Positions 1-7,991 of a stretch of 64,000 nucleotides of DNA are shown here, piece by piece. Position numbers and translations under genes: made by a program. Source of the DNA: Sinosporangium album (GTDB lineage Bacteria; Actinomycetota; Actinomycetes; Streptosporangiales; Streptosporangiaceae). The notes below the pieces were generated by a model. The model searched no databases. It was not told the DNA's origin and worked only from the letters and a program-made list of their open reading frames with translations. The stretch covers positions 62,001 through 126,000 of the forward strand of contig NZ_FNCN01000007.1 of the NCBI RefSeq assembly GCF_900100605.1, read 5' to 3'. The stretch's first letter is position 1, and the number at the start of each line of letters is the position of its first letter.

Positions 1-179
1 GCGTCCAGCCACCTCGCCCCGCTGTCGGCGGTCACGCGGTACGGGTCGCTGCTGAGCCATGCCCAGCTGAGGGGTGCGACGGCGATCAGGCTGAGCAGGA
101 CGCAGATCTGGTAGGCCCGTCGCAGTGCCGTACGGGAGCGGGGGAGGGGCAGGCGGAACTCTCGGGCATTTGCCAACAA
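1..179 (-). CDS. partial membrane-anchored protein, N-terminus only
   Basis: The first ~59 residues of a minus-strand gene whose 3' part lies outside the window. From a TTG start the frame stays open to the window edge with strong GC at third codon positions, as in neighbouring genes. A purine-rich GGCGAGG lies about 6 nt upstream. After a basic stretch (REFRLPLPRSRTALRRAYQ) comes one hydrophobic segment (ICVLLSLIAVAPLSWAWL), so it is an inner-membrane or exported protein. It follows the heme A synthase gene on the same strand. No family is recognisable from this fragment, and the TTG start is a judgement. Confidence 0.5.
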   Translation of the reverse strand, partial: MLANAREFRLPLPRSRTALRRAYQICVLLSLIAVAPLSWAWLSSDPYRVTADSGARWLD

Positions 180-308
180 AACACACCTCGCCGCGGGTGG
201 GGGAGTGGCGGACGAATCACTCGCAATCATGGCGGATCAGTGCGAGGTGTGGCGGCCGGTCGGCGGGGGAGGGGAGGGGAGGGGATCGGTCCCCCGGCCG
301 GGCGAGGG

Positions 309-1304
309 TCAGCCCGGCTGGGCGGCGGGCGACGCGGCGATCGGGCCGACGGGCTGGACACCCGGCAGCGGGTCCCTGGTCCGCAGTGAGGAGGCCGCGC
401 GCAGGGCCGAGATCCACACCAGGGTCGCCCCGAACACGTGCACGGCCACCAGGAACGCCGGGATGGCGAGGAAGTACGACAGGTAGCCGATCGCCCCCTG
501 CGCCAGCTCGACGCCGAGGAGGACCACCGTGGCGCGTACGGCGGGAGCCGGTCCGCCGGTCGCCCGCAGGGCGAGCCACAGGCCGACGGTGATGGCGACC
601 GCGATGTACACGAAGGCCGAGTGGGTCCGGGCCACGCTCTCCAGGTCGAGGGCGAACCGCGTGGCGGCGACGTCGCCGGAGTGCGGGCCGGTGCCGGTGG
701 TGACGACCCCGGCGACGATCACGGCCGCGATGGCGGCGACCATCGCGTGGCCGATCAGCCGCACCCGCGCCGGGACGAGCGGGCGCACCGGCCCGTCGTC
801 CTCCTGGCAGCGCTTGTAGAGCGCCCACGCGGCGGCGATCATGCCGATCGAGATCAGGAAGTGCATGCTCACCGTGAACGGATTGAGCGCGCTGCGCACC
901 ACCAGGCCGCCCCAGAGGCCCTGGACGAGGACGCCGAGCGGCTGGAGGAGGGCCAGCGTCACCAGGGACGTGCGGCGGGGCTCGCCGCGCACCGCGCCGA
1001 TCAGGCAGGCGAGGGCCACGGCCAGCACGACGAAGGTCAGCATCCGGTTGCCGAACTCGATCGCCATGTTGATCGGCGAGTGCGCGGGGTGCCCCTGGGG
1101 GATGAAGCTCTCCGGAGTGCACCTCGGCCAGGTTGGGCAGCCGAGGCCGGACTTGGTGACCCGCACCGACGCCCCTGTGACCGTGATCCCCGCGTTGGCG
1201 ACGACGGCGGCGAGGGCCCATTTCCGCATCGAATCCGCGGTGGGAGCCCAGAAGGAGAGGTAAAAGGCGCGTAGCAGGCCAGTCAGGCGGTTCACGGAAT
1301 TCAT
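309..1304 (-). CDS. ctaA: heme A synthase, COX15/CtaA family
   Basis: 331-residue polytopic membrane protein. CtaA oxidises heme O to heme A for aa3-type cytochrome oxidase in the cytoplasmic membrane. Visible are the family start (hydrophobic helix, then VTGASVRVTKSGLGCPTWP), the EFGNRMLTF segment with its heme-ligand region (H near GHPAHSPINMAIEFGNR), and later AHSAFVYIAV and AQGAIGYLSYF helices, about eight membrane segments in all. The frame extends upstream to 1379, but that extension is proline-run sequence. ATG at 1304 (MNSVNRLTGLL) gives the normal length. In actinobacteria ctaA usually sits close to an ABC exporter pair and the suf operon; here a catabolic cluster lies between them. 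Confidence 0.93.
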   Translation of the reverse strand: MNSVNRLTGLLRAFYLSFWAPTADSMRKWALAAVVANAGITVTGASVRVTKSGLGCPTWPRCTPESFIPQGHPAHSPINMAIEFGNRMLTFVVLAVALACLIGAVRGEPRRTSLVTLALLQPLGVLVQGLWGGLVVRSALNPFTVSMHFLISIGMIAAAWALYKRCQEDDGPVRPLVPARVRLIGHAMVAAIAAVIVAGVVTTGTGPHSGDVAATRFALDLESVARTHSAFVYIAVAITVGLWLALRATGGPAPAVRATVVLLGVELAQGAIGYLSYFLAIPAFLVAVHVFGATLVWISALRAASSLRTRDPLPGVQPVGPIAASPAAQPG

Positions 1305-1353
1305 CGTAGGCGGCGGGGGCGGCGGTCCCCGCGTCGCACCGTCTTTTGCGTCC

Positions 1354-1382
1354 TTGTATGGGTATGCGACATGTGACATATT
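1354..1382 (+). promoter_or_regulatory. promoter candidate of the hydroxyproline cluster with overlapping palindrome
   Basis: TTGTAT (1354-1359), 17-nt spacer, CATATT (1377-1382) fits a SigA-type promoter 16 nt before the first gene of the cluster. The small palindrome ATGTGACAT (1371-1379) covers the -10 region, where a GntR/FCD repressor such as the one at 7242-7934 could act. The assignment of that regulator is inference. Confidence 0.4.
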
Positions 1383-1398
1383 ACTGTCGGAGGTGGGG

Positions 1399-2538
1399 AT
1401 GCCTGACGTCGTGGTGATCGGAGCGGGGATCGTCGGTGCCGCCTGCGCCCACTACGCGGCGGAGAAGGGCCTCACCGTGACCGTCGTCGACCGGGGCCCG
1501 GTGGCCTCGGGCACCACCGGCGCGGGAGAGGGCAACATCCTGGTCTCGGACAAGGAACCCGGTCCCGAGCTGGACCTCGCCCTGCTGTCGTCCGGGCTGT
1601 GGAGAGAACTGGCCGCGCCCGCCGGGCCGTACGCGCTGGCGATGGAATACGAGCAGAAGGGCGGGCTCGTCGTCGCCGGCCGCCAGGAGACCATGGCGGC
1701 CCTCGCCGGGCTGGCCGCCCGGCAGGCGGCGAGCGGCGTGGAGCGGGAGCTCGCGGCCGACCCCCGCGAGCTCGAACCCGACCTCGCCCCCGGGCTCGCC
1801 GGAGGCGTGCTCTACCCCCAGGACGCCCAGGTGCAGCCCATGCGCGCCGCCGCCGCCCTCCTCGCCTGCGGCGGGAGCCGCCGTGCCGTGCACCTGCTCA
1901 CCGGCACCGAGGTCACCGGCCTGCTGCGCGACGGCGACCGGGTCGCCGGCGTGCGCACCGGCAGGGGCGACATCCACGCGGACGCGGTCGTGAACGCCGC
2001 CGGGACGTGGGGCGGCGAGATCGCCGCGATGGCCGGGACCGCCCTGCCGGTCCACCCCCGGCGCGGCTTCATCCTCGTGACCGAACCGCTCACCTCGCCC
2101 AGGATCCGGCACAAGGTCTACACCGCCGCCTACATCACCGACGTGGCCGGCGACTCGGCCGGGCTCGCCAGCTCCGCCGTGGTGGAGAGCACGATGGCGG
2201 GTACCGTGCTCATCGGGGCCAGCCGGGAACGCGTCGGATTCGACCGCACCCCGTCGACGCCGGTGCTGCGCACCCTCGCGGCGCAGGCCGTCGCCCTTTT
2301 CCCGGGCCTCGCCGACCGCCACGTGATCCGCACCTACTGCGGGTTCCGCCCCTACCTCCCCGACCACCTGCCGGCCATCGGGCAGGACCCCTCCGCGCCC
2401 GGCCTCCTGCACGCCTGCGGCCACGAGGGCGCGGGCGTCGGCCTCGCCCCCGCCACCGGACACCTGATCGCGCGGCTGCTCGCCGGAGAGCGGCCCGACC
2501 TCGACCTCGGCCCCTTCGACCCGGGACGGTTCGCATGA
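1399..2538 (+). CDS. FAD-dependent D-amino-acid-type dehydrogenase subunit, probable cis-4-hydroxy-D-proline dehydrogenase beta subunit
   Basis: 379-residue DAO/DadA-family flavoprotein. The FAD-binding Rossmann motif GAGIVG is at residues 8-13, followed by an acidic VVDRG strand end and TTGAGEGN, and a C-terminal GHEGAGVGLAPATG flavin contact. ATG 1399 is chosen because GGAGG ends 5 nt upstream; the longer frame from 1354 lacks a site. It overlaps a ferredoxin-like gene by ATGA, then a second flavoprotein. This three-subunit layout is that of hydroxyproline dehydrogenases (LhpB/E/F) and of octopine/nopaline oxidases. With the epimerase and DapA-like gene downstream it most likely oxidises cis-4-hydroxy-D-proline. 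Sarcosine or another imino acid is the alternative. Confidence 0.78.
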   Translation: MPDVVVIGAGIVGAACAHYAAEKGLTVTVVDRGPVASGTTGAGEGNILVSDKEPGPELDLALLSSGLWRELAAPAGPYALAMEYEQKGGLVVAGRQETMAALAGLAARQAASGVERELAADPRELEPDLAPGLAGGVLYPQDAQVQPMRAAAALLACGGSRRAVHLLTGTEVTGLLRDGDRVAGVRTGRGDIHADAVVNAAGTWGGEIAAMAGTALPVHPRRGFILVTEPLTSPRIRHKVYTAAYITDVAGDSAGLASSAVVESTMAGTVLIGASRERVGFDRTPSTPVLRTLAAQAVALFPGLADRHVIRTYCGFRPYLPDHLPAIGQDPSAPGLLHACGHEGAGVGLAPATGHLIARLLAGERPDLDLGPFDPGRFA

Positions 2539-2798
2539 CGATCGAGCGGGGACACGACCGTTTCGAGATCGACTTCGAGGGGCGGCCCGTCCCGGTGGTC
2601 GCGGGGCAGACCATCGGTGCGGCGCTCCACGCGGCCGGGATCGCCGGCTGGCGCACCACCCGCGTGGGAGGCAGGCCGCGCGGCCTGTTCTGCGGGATCG
2701 GCGTCTGCTTCGACTGCCTGGTCACCGTGGACGGCCGGACCTCGGTGCGCGCGTGCCTGACGCCGGCCCGCCCCGGAGACGAGGTGAGCGGGGCGTGA
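2535..2798 (+). CDS. 2Fe-2S ferredoxin-like small subunit of the flavin dehydrogenase
   Basis: 87-residue protein of the Fer2_4 family. Cysteines 53, 58, 61 and 74 (C-x4-C-x2-C and a distal C) form a plant-type [2Fe-2S] site. Such small subunits pass electrons between the two flavoproteins of three-component imino-acid dehydrogenases. The start overlaps the previous stop (ATGA), and its own stop overlaps the GTG of the next gene, so the three subunits are translationally coupled. The N-terminal half (FEIDFEGRPVPVVAGQTIGAALHAAGI) is typical of the family. Confidence 0.85.
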   Translation: MTIERGHDRFEIDFEGRPVPVVAGQTIGAALHAAGIAGWRTTRVGGRPRGLFCGIGVCFDCLVTVDGRTSVRACLTPARPGDEVSGA

Positions 2799-4189
2799 CC
2801 TCCTGCGACCACTACGACCTGGCCGTGGTCGGCGGCGGCCCCGCGGGGCTCGCGGGCGCCGCCGAGGCCGCCTCGGCGGGGCTGGCCGTGGCCCTGCTCG
2901 ACGCCGGGCCGCGGCTCGGCGGGCAGTTCTACCGGCACTGGCCAGGCCGTGAGCACCCCCGGCTGCTGCGGTTGCGCGACGCGCTTCCGCGCGGCGTCGA
3001 CGTGCTGACCGAGCACCGGGTGTGGAGCGCGGAGAGGCGGCCGGGGGGCTTCGCCGTACACTGCCTGGCCGGAGGTAGGGACGAGCGGCCCGCCGAGATC
3101 GGCGCGCGGGCGCTGCTGATCGCCACGGGGGCGCATGACCTGGTGCTGCCGTTCCCCGGGTGGGACCTGCCGGGCGTCATGACCGCGGGGGGCGCCCAGG
3201 CGCTGCTGAAGGGCGGGCTGGTGCTCGCGGGTAGCCGGGTCGCCGTGGCGGGCACCGGGCCGTTCCTGCTGCCCGTCGCGATCTCGCTGGCCGAGGCGGG
3301 CGCCCGGGTCGTCGGCGTCTTCGAGGCGGGCCGCCCGCTCGCCGCCGCGGGCGCTCTGCTGCGCGGCCCCGGCCGGCTGGCCGAGGCCGCGGCGTACGGC
3401 ATGGGCCTGGCACGTCACCGCATCCCTTACCGGACCGGTCACGCGGTGGTGGCCGCGCACGGGGACGCCCGCGTGGACCGGGTGACCGTCGCCCGGGTGG
3501 ACGCCGCCTGGCGGCCGGTGCCCGGCGGGCCTGCGGCCGTGGAGTGCGACGCGCTGGCCGTGGGCTACGGTTTCCTGCCCCAGCTCGACCTGGCGCTCCA
3601 GCTCGGCTGCCGCATCGTCCCCGGGCCCGCCGCGTACGTGGACGCGGGGCGTCGCACGAGCGTCCCCGGCGTCTACGCGGCCGGGGAGACGACCGGCGTC
3701 GGCGGAGCCGTACTCGCCGAGGCGGAGGGCCGGATCGCGGGCCGGGCGGCGGCGGCCGACCTCGGGCGGCGCGTCCCGCCCGCGCCCGGCCTGTCGCGCC
3801 GCGCCGACCGCCTCGCGGCCTTCGCCCGGGCGCTGCGCGACGCCTACCCCGTACGCGACGGATGGCGCTCGTGGCTCACCGACGACACCCTGATCTGCCG
3901 GTGCGAGGAGGTGAGCCACGCGCGGGTGCGCGAGGCTCTCGCCCTCGGCGCGACCGACGCCCGCTCGGTGAAGCTGCTGGCCAGGCCCGGCATGGGGTGG
4001 TGCCAGGGCCGTATGTGCGGTTACGCGGTGGCGTGCCTGGCGGGGGAGGACCCGGCCTCGGCCGTACCCCGCAGGCCCGTGGCCCAGCCGATCCGCCTCC
4101 GCGACCTCGCGGAGGGGCCCGGCGCCGCACCCCGGGGACCTTCCGACCAGATCAGTGATCCTCCGAGGAAAGGAACCGACCCCCTATGA
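2795..4189 (+). CDS. FAD/NAD(P)-dependent oxidoreductase with C-terminal BFD [2Fe-2S] domain, dehydrogenase alpha subunit
   Basis: 464 residues from GTG 2795. The N-terminal FAD motif is VVGGGPAGLAG (residues 11-21). A second dinucleotide fold lies around VAVAGTGPFLLPVA, and YAAGETTGVGG is the C-terminal FAD contact. A BFD-like [2Fe-2S] domain near the end shows ICRCEE followed by WCQGRMC. This is the architecture of the large subunit in three-component hydroxyproline dehydrogenase, where this subunit carries electrons away from the substrate flavin. It is coupled to both neighbours (GTGA before, ATGA after). Confidence 0.82.
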   Translation: MTSCDHYDLAVVGGGPAGLAGAAEAASAGLAVALLDAGPRLGGQFYRHWPGREHPRLLRLRDALPRGVDVLTEHRVWSAERRPGGFAVHCLAGGRDERPAEIGARALLIATGAHDLVLPFPGWDLPGVMTAGGAQALLKGGLVLAGSRVAVAGTGPFLLPVAISLAEAGARVVGVFEAGRPLAAAGALLRGPGRLAEAAAYGMGLARHRIPYRTGHAVVAAHGDARVDRVTVARVDAAWRPVPGGPAAVECDALAVGYGFLPQLDLALQLGCRIVPGPAAYVDAGRRTSVPGVYAAGETTGVGGAVLAEAEGRIAGRAAAADLGRRVPPAPGLSRRADRLAAFARALRDAYPVRDGWRSWLTDDTLICRCEEVSHARVREALALGATDARSVKLLARPGMGWCQGRMCGYAVACLAGEDPASAVPRRPVAQPIRLRDLAEGPGAAPRGPSDQISDPPRKGTDPL

Positions 4190-5082
4190 CGACGACCCCC
4201 TGGCGCGGCGTGATGGTCGCGACCGCCCTGCCGCTGCGCGACGACCTGTCCGTCGACCTCCCCGCCTATGCCGACCACTGCCGGTGGCTGATCGAGCACG
4301 GGTGCGACGGCGTCGTGCCCAACGGGTCGCTGGGGGAGTACCAGACGCTCACCGAGCGCGAGCGGACCCAGGTGGTGGAGACCGCCGCGGCGGCGGTGGG
4401 CGGCGGCCGGGTCATGCCCGGCGTGGCGGCGTACGGCGCGGCCGAGGCCAGGAGGTGGGCCGAACAGGCGGCCGAGGCCGGCTGCGGTGCGGTCATGCTG
4501 TTGCCGCCGAACGCCTACCGGGCCGACGAGCGGGCCGTGGTCGCGCACTACCGGGAGGTCGCGCGGGCCGGGCTGCCGATCGTGGCCTACAACAATCCGC
4601 ACGACACCCGGGTCGACCTCACGCCCGGCCTGCTCGCCGCGCTCTACCACGAGGGGCTGATCGTCGCGGTCAAGGAGTTCAGCGGGGACGTACGGCGGGC
4701 CTACCGGATCGCCGAGGCCGCGCCGGGGCTGGACCTCCTCGTCGGCGCGGACGACGTCCTGCTCGAACTGGCGCTGGCGGGGGCCGTCGGGTGGATCGCC
4801 GGCTTCCCGAACGCGCTGCCGGGGCCGTGCGTGGAGCTCTACCGGGCCGCGGTGGAGGGGGACCCGCGTGCGGCGCTCCCGCTGTACCGGGCGCTGCACC
4901 CGCTGCTGCGCTGGGACTCCGAGACGGAGTTCGTGCAGGCCATCAAGCTGGCCATGGACGCCGCCGGGCGCTGGGGCGGGCCCTGCCGCCCGCCCCGGGA
5001 GGCGCTCGCCCCTGAGAGCGAGGCGGCGGTGCGGGTCGCCGTGGAGAAGGCGCTCGCGGGGTTTCCCGGGGGACCGCGCTGA
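4186..5082 (+). CDS. DapA/N-acetylneuraminate-lyase family protein, probable pyrroline-4-hydroxy-2-carboxylate deaminase
   Basis: 298-residue TIM-barrel class I aldolase-type enzyme. The Schiff-base lysine is K163 (VAVKEFSGD) and the family tyrosine is Y135 (IVAYNNP); GSLGEYQTL is the substrate-loop region. DapA itself makes dihydrodipicolinate, but in a cluster with hydroxyproline epimerase and dehydrogenase this subfamily deaminates/dehydrates pyrroline-4-hydroxy-2-carboxylate to 2-oxoglutarate semialdehyde. The semialdehyde dehydrogenase that would finish the pathway is not in the window. ATGA overlap with the preceding gene shows operon membership. Confidence 0.78.
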   Translation: MTTTPWRGVMVATALPLRDDLSVDLPAYADHCRWLIEHGCDGVVPNGSLGEYQTLTERERTQVVETAAAAVGGGRVMPGVAAYGAAEARRWAEQAAEAGCGAVMLLPPNAYRADERAVVAHYREVARAGLPIVAYNNPHDTRVDLTPGLLAALYHEGLIVAVKEFSGDVRRAYRIAEAAPGLDLLVGADDVLLELALAGAVGWIAGFPNALPGPCVELYRAAVEGDPRAALPLYRALHPLLRWDSETEFVQAIKLAMDAAGRWGGPCRPPREALAPESEAAVRVAVEKALAGFPGGPR

Positions 5083-5092
5083 GCCGGGCCAC

Positions 5093-5166
5093 CGCGGGTA
5101 CGCGGGTACGCGGGTACGCGGGTACGCGGGTACGCGGGTACGCGGACAGGCGGACAGGCGGACAGG
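5093..5166. repeat. tandem 8-bp repeats
   Basis: Six head-to-tail perfect copies of CGCGGGTA occupy 5093-5140. After CG come three copies of CGGACAGG (5143-5166). They lie in the gap between the deaminase and epimerase genes, about 100 nt before the next start. The arrays are too short-period for CRISPR and contain no inverted symmetry. They look like slippage-generated satellites and may vary in copy number. Confidence 0.9.
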
Positions 5167-5263
5167 CGGGCATCGGCAGGGATGGAAACGGTAGAGATGA
5201 AAAGTGAGGTGAAATCCTGTTGAATCAGCGAGCCTCCACAGGAACCTCTACGAAGGGGGCTGG

Positions 5264-6265
5264 ATGAGGACCAAAAGGGTCTTCAGTGCCGTCGATTCCC
5301 ATACCGAAGGCATGCCCACCCGCGTGATCACGGGCGGTGTGGGAGTGATCCCCGGCGCGACCATGGCCGAGCGCCGCGCGCACTTCATGGCCGACCTCGA
5401 CCACATCCGCACCCTGCTGATGTACGAGCCGCGCGGCCACGCGGCGATGAGTGGCGCCATCCTGCAGCCGCCCACCCGGCCCGACGCCGACTGGGGCGTC
5501 GTCTACATCGAGGTGTCGGGCTGCCTGCCCATGTGCGGCCACGGCACCATCGGCGTCGCCACCGTACTCGTGGAGACCGGCATGGTGGACGTGGTGGAGC
5601 CCGTGACCACCATCAGGCTCGACACCCCCGCCGGGCTCGTCGTGGCCGAGGTGCGCGTCGAGGACGGCGCCGCGCAGTCGGTCACCATCCGGAACGTGCC
5701 GTCGTTCAGCGTCGCGCTGGACCGTTCCGTCACGGTGCCCGGCCTAGGCGAGGTCGTCTACGACCTCGCCTACGGCGGCAACTTCTACGCGATCGTGCCC
5801 ATCGAAGCGGTCGGACTGCCGTTCGACCGGGCACACGGGCAGCGGATCCTCGCCGCGGGCCTGCACATCATGGACGCGATCGCCGAGGACGGCGAGCCGG
5901 TCCACCCCCTCGACCCCGGAATCAGAGGCGTACGCCACGTGCAGTTCACCGCCCCCGGCTCCAACGCCGAACTGTCGCGCCACGCGATGGCCATCCACCC
6001 CGGCTGGTTCGACCGGTCGCCCTGCGGCACCGGGACCAGCGCCCGCATGGCGCAGCTCCACGCGCGCGGCGAACTGGCCGCCGGCGCGGACTTCGTCAAC
6101 GAGTCGTTCATCGGCACCCGCTTCATCGGCCGCATCGTCGAGGAGACCGAGGTGGCGGGGCTGCCCGCCGTCGTGCCGACGATCACCGGGCGGGCGTGGC
6201 TGACCGGCACCGCGCAGTACTTCCTCGACCCGCGCGACCCCTTCCCCCAGGGATTCCTGCTGTGA
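5264..6265 (+). CDS. proline racemase-family enzyme, probable 4-hydroxyproline 2-epimerase
   Basis: 333 residues. Both catalytic cysteines are present: C91 in MCGHGTIG and C254 in SPCGTGTS. That identifies a racemase/epimerase rather than the trans-3-hydroxyproline dehydratase subgroup, where one cysteine is replaced. The start context AGGGGGCTGG-ATG is good. Family enzymes convert trans-4-hydroxy-L-proline to cis-4-hydroxy-D-proline, the substrate of the dehydrogenase at 1399-4189. Proline racemase activity cannot be excluded from sequence alone, but the neighbours favour the hydroxyproline route. Confidence 0.87.
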   Translation: MRTKRVFSAVDSHTEGMPTRVITGGVGVIPGATMAERRAHFMADLDHIRTLLMYEPRGHAAMSGAILQPPTRPDADWGVVYIEVSGCLPMCGHGTIGVATVLVETGMVDVVEPVTTIRLDTPAGLVVAEVRVEDGAAQSVTIRNVPSFSVALDRSVTVPGLGEVVYDLAYGGNFYAIVPIEAVGLPFDRAHGQRILAAGLHIMDAIAEDGEPVHPLDPGIRGVRHVQFTAPGSNAELSRHAMAIHPGWFDRSPCGTGTSARMAQLHARGELAAGADFVNESFIGTRFIGRIVEETEVAGLPAVVPTITGRAWLTGTAQYFLDPRDPFPQGFLL

Positions 6266-7206
6266 CGGGGCTGCCCTACCTCGACGCCGAGGTGCTGAGG
6301 AAGACCGTGCCGATGGGCCGGGCCGTACAGGTCCTCAAAGAGGCCCTGGTGGACGGGCTCGACCCCGAGCAGGGCACCCTCCGGTCCGCCCTCGACGTGC
6401 CGGCCGGGCAGGTGCTCACCATGCCCGCCCACGCCGGGCGCTACGCGGGCGTGAAGATCGTGACGGTCGCCCCGGGGAACGCCGACCGGGGCCTGCCCCG
6501 CATCCAGGGCGCCTACCTGCTCATGGACGGGGAGACGCTCGCGCCCCTCGCCACCATGGACGGGGTCGCGCTCACATCCCTGCGCACCCCGGCCGTCTCG
6601 GCGGTGGCCGTGGACGCCCTGGCGGTGCCGTACGCGAGCTCCATGGTCGTGTTCGGGACCGGCCCGCAGGCGATCGGCCACGTCGAGGCGTTCCGCGCCG
6701 TGCGGCCGGTCGAGCGGGTCACCGTCGTCGGCAGGCACCCGGGCCGTACGGCGGACGCCGCGGCCGAGTGCGAGGCGCTCGGCGTGGCCGCCGCGGCGGC
6801 CGGGCCCGGGGCCGCGGCGGAGAAGGCAGTGGCGGAGGCCGATCTGGTCGCCTGCTGCACAACCGCGCGCACGCCGCTGTTCCCCGGTAGGCTCGCCCGC
6901 GATGACGCTACCGTTGTCGCCGTCGGCTCCCACGAGCCCGAGGCGCGCGAGGTCGACGACGCCCTCGTGACCCGGGCCACCGTGGTGGTCGAGTCGCGGT
7001 CCGCGGCCCTCGCCGAGGCGGGCGACATCATCATCCCCATGCGCGGCGGCGCGATCACGGTCGGCCACATCGCGGGGAACCTCGCCGAGCTGCTCACGGG
7101 CCGCATCGTGCGCGGAGCCGGGCCCGCCTTCTTCAAGAGCGTGGGCATGGCGTGGGAGGACCTGGTGGTCGCGGTCGCCGCCTACGAGGCGTGGGCCGCC
7201 CGATGA
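6262..7206 (+). CDS. ornithine cyclodeaminase/mu-crystallin family reductase
   Basis: 314 residues from a GTG that overlaps the epimerase stop. The NAD(P)-binding motif is VVFGTGPQAIGHVEAF, preceded by ALTSLRTPAVSAVA, the conserved OCD segment. In hydroxyproline and D-proline clusters this family usually reduces delta-1-pyrroline-2-carboxylate to L-proline. True ornithine cyclodeaminase or alanine dehydrogenase activity is possible. Its presence suggests the cluster also handles trans-3-hydroxyproline or proline-derived cyclic imines. Confidence 0.8.
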   Translation: MTGLPYLDAEVLRKTVPMGRAVQVLKEALVDGLDPEQGTLRSALDVPAGQVLTMPAHAGRYAGVKIVTVAPGNADRGLPRIQGAYLLMDGETLAPLATMDGVALTSLRTPAVSAVAVDALAVPYASSMVVFGTGPQAIGHVEAFRAVRPVERVTVVGRHPGRTADAAAECEALGVAAAAAGPGAAAEKAVAEADLVACCTTARTPLFPGRLARDDATVVAVGSHEPEAREVDDALVTRATVVVESRSAALAEAGDIIIPMRGGAITVGHIAGNLAELLTGRIVRGAGPAFFKSVGMAWEDLVVAVAAYEAWAAR

Positions 7207-7241
7207 GGACCTGACGGGTCCGACGAGGAGAGAACGACGCG

Positions 7242-7934
7242 ATGGTGCCTTCGGCCCAGGACCGGCTCGCCCTTCCGGCGGTGGGCGAGCGGCAGAGCCT
7301 GCGCGAACAGGTCGCCGACGCGCTCAGAGCGGCCCTCGTCACCGGGGAGATGAGGCCGGGGGTGGTCTACTCCGCCCCCGTCCTGGCGGCGCAGTTCGGG
7401 GTCTCGGCCACGCCTGTGCGCGAGGCGATGCTCGACCTCGCCAAGGAGGGCCTGGTCGAGGCCGTGCGCAACAAGGGGTTCCGGGTCACCGCCCTGTCCG
7501 ATCGGGACCTCGACGAGCTGACGGAGCTGCGCCGCCTGATCGAGGTGCCGACGGTGGCCCGGCTCGCCGGCACGGCGGACCCGGCGGAGCTGGAGCTGCT
7601 GCGCCCGGTCGCCGAGGAGATCGTCCGCGCCGCCGAGACCGGTGACCTGCTGTCCTATGTGGACGCCGACCTGCGCTTCCACGTGGGGCTGCTGTCGCTG
7701 GCGGGCAACATGCGCCTGGTCGAGATCGTGCGGGACCTTCGCAACCGGGCCAGGCTCTACGGGCTGGAGGCGCTCTACCGCACCGGGGGGCTCGTGCACT
7801 CGGCCAGGGAGCACGTCGAGCTGCTGGACGCCCTGGTCGCCGGGGACGGAGACAGGACCGAGGCCCTCATCTCCCAGCACATCCAGCACGTCCGGGGCAT
7901 CTGGGCGAGCCGGCCGGAACAGCCCCTCCGCTAG
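7242..7934 (+). CDS. GntR-family regulator with FCD domain
   Basis: 230 residues. The N-terminal winged helix (SLREQVADALRAALVTGEMRPGVVY, then FGVSATPVREAM) is followed by an all-helical FCD ligand domain with metal-binding histidines (LRFHVGLL, LVHSAREHVELL, ISQHIQHV). It lies 35 nt after the reductase in the same direction, so it is probably an autoregulated local repressor that senses a pathway intermediate. A palindrome in the promoter at 1354-1382 is a possible target. Confidence 0.88.
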   Translation: MVPSAQDRLALPAVGERQSLREQVADALRAALVTGEMRPGVVYSAPVLAAQFGVSATPVREAMLDLAKEGLVEAVRNKGFRVTALSDRDLDELTELRRLIEVPTVARLAGTADPAELELLRPVAEEIVRAAETGDLLSYVDADLRFHVGLLSLAGNMRLVEIVRDLRNRARLYGLEALYRTGGLVHSAREHVELLDALVAGDGDRTEALISQHIQHVRGIWASRPEQPLR

Positions 7935-7991
7935 CCCCTCCGGCAGGGCCGCGGGGATGGGCGCCGGCAGGGCCGCGGGCAGGGCCGCCGC

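Noticed and set aside
5093-5166. Short repeats considered as CRISPR
   Set aside because: Units are 8 bp and contiguous without spacers, and no cas genes are present.
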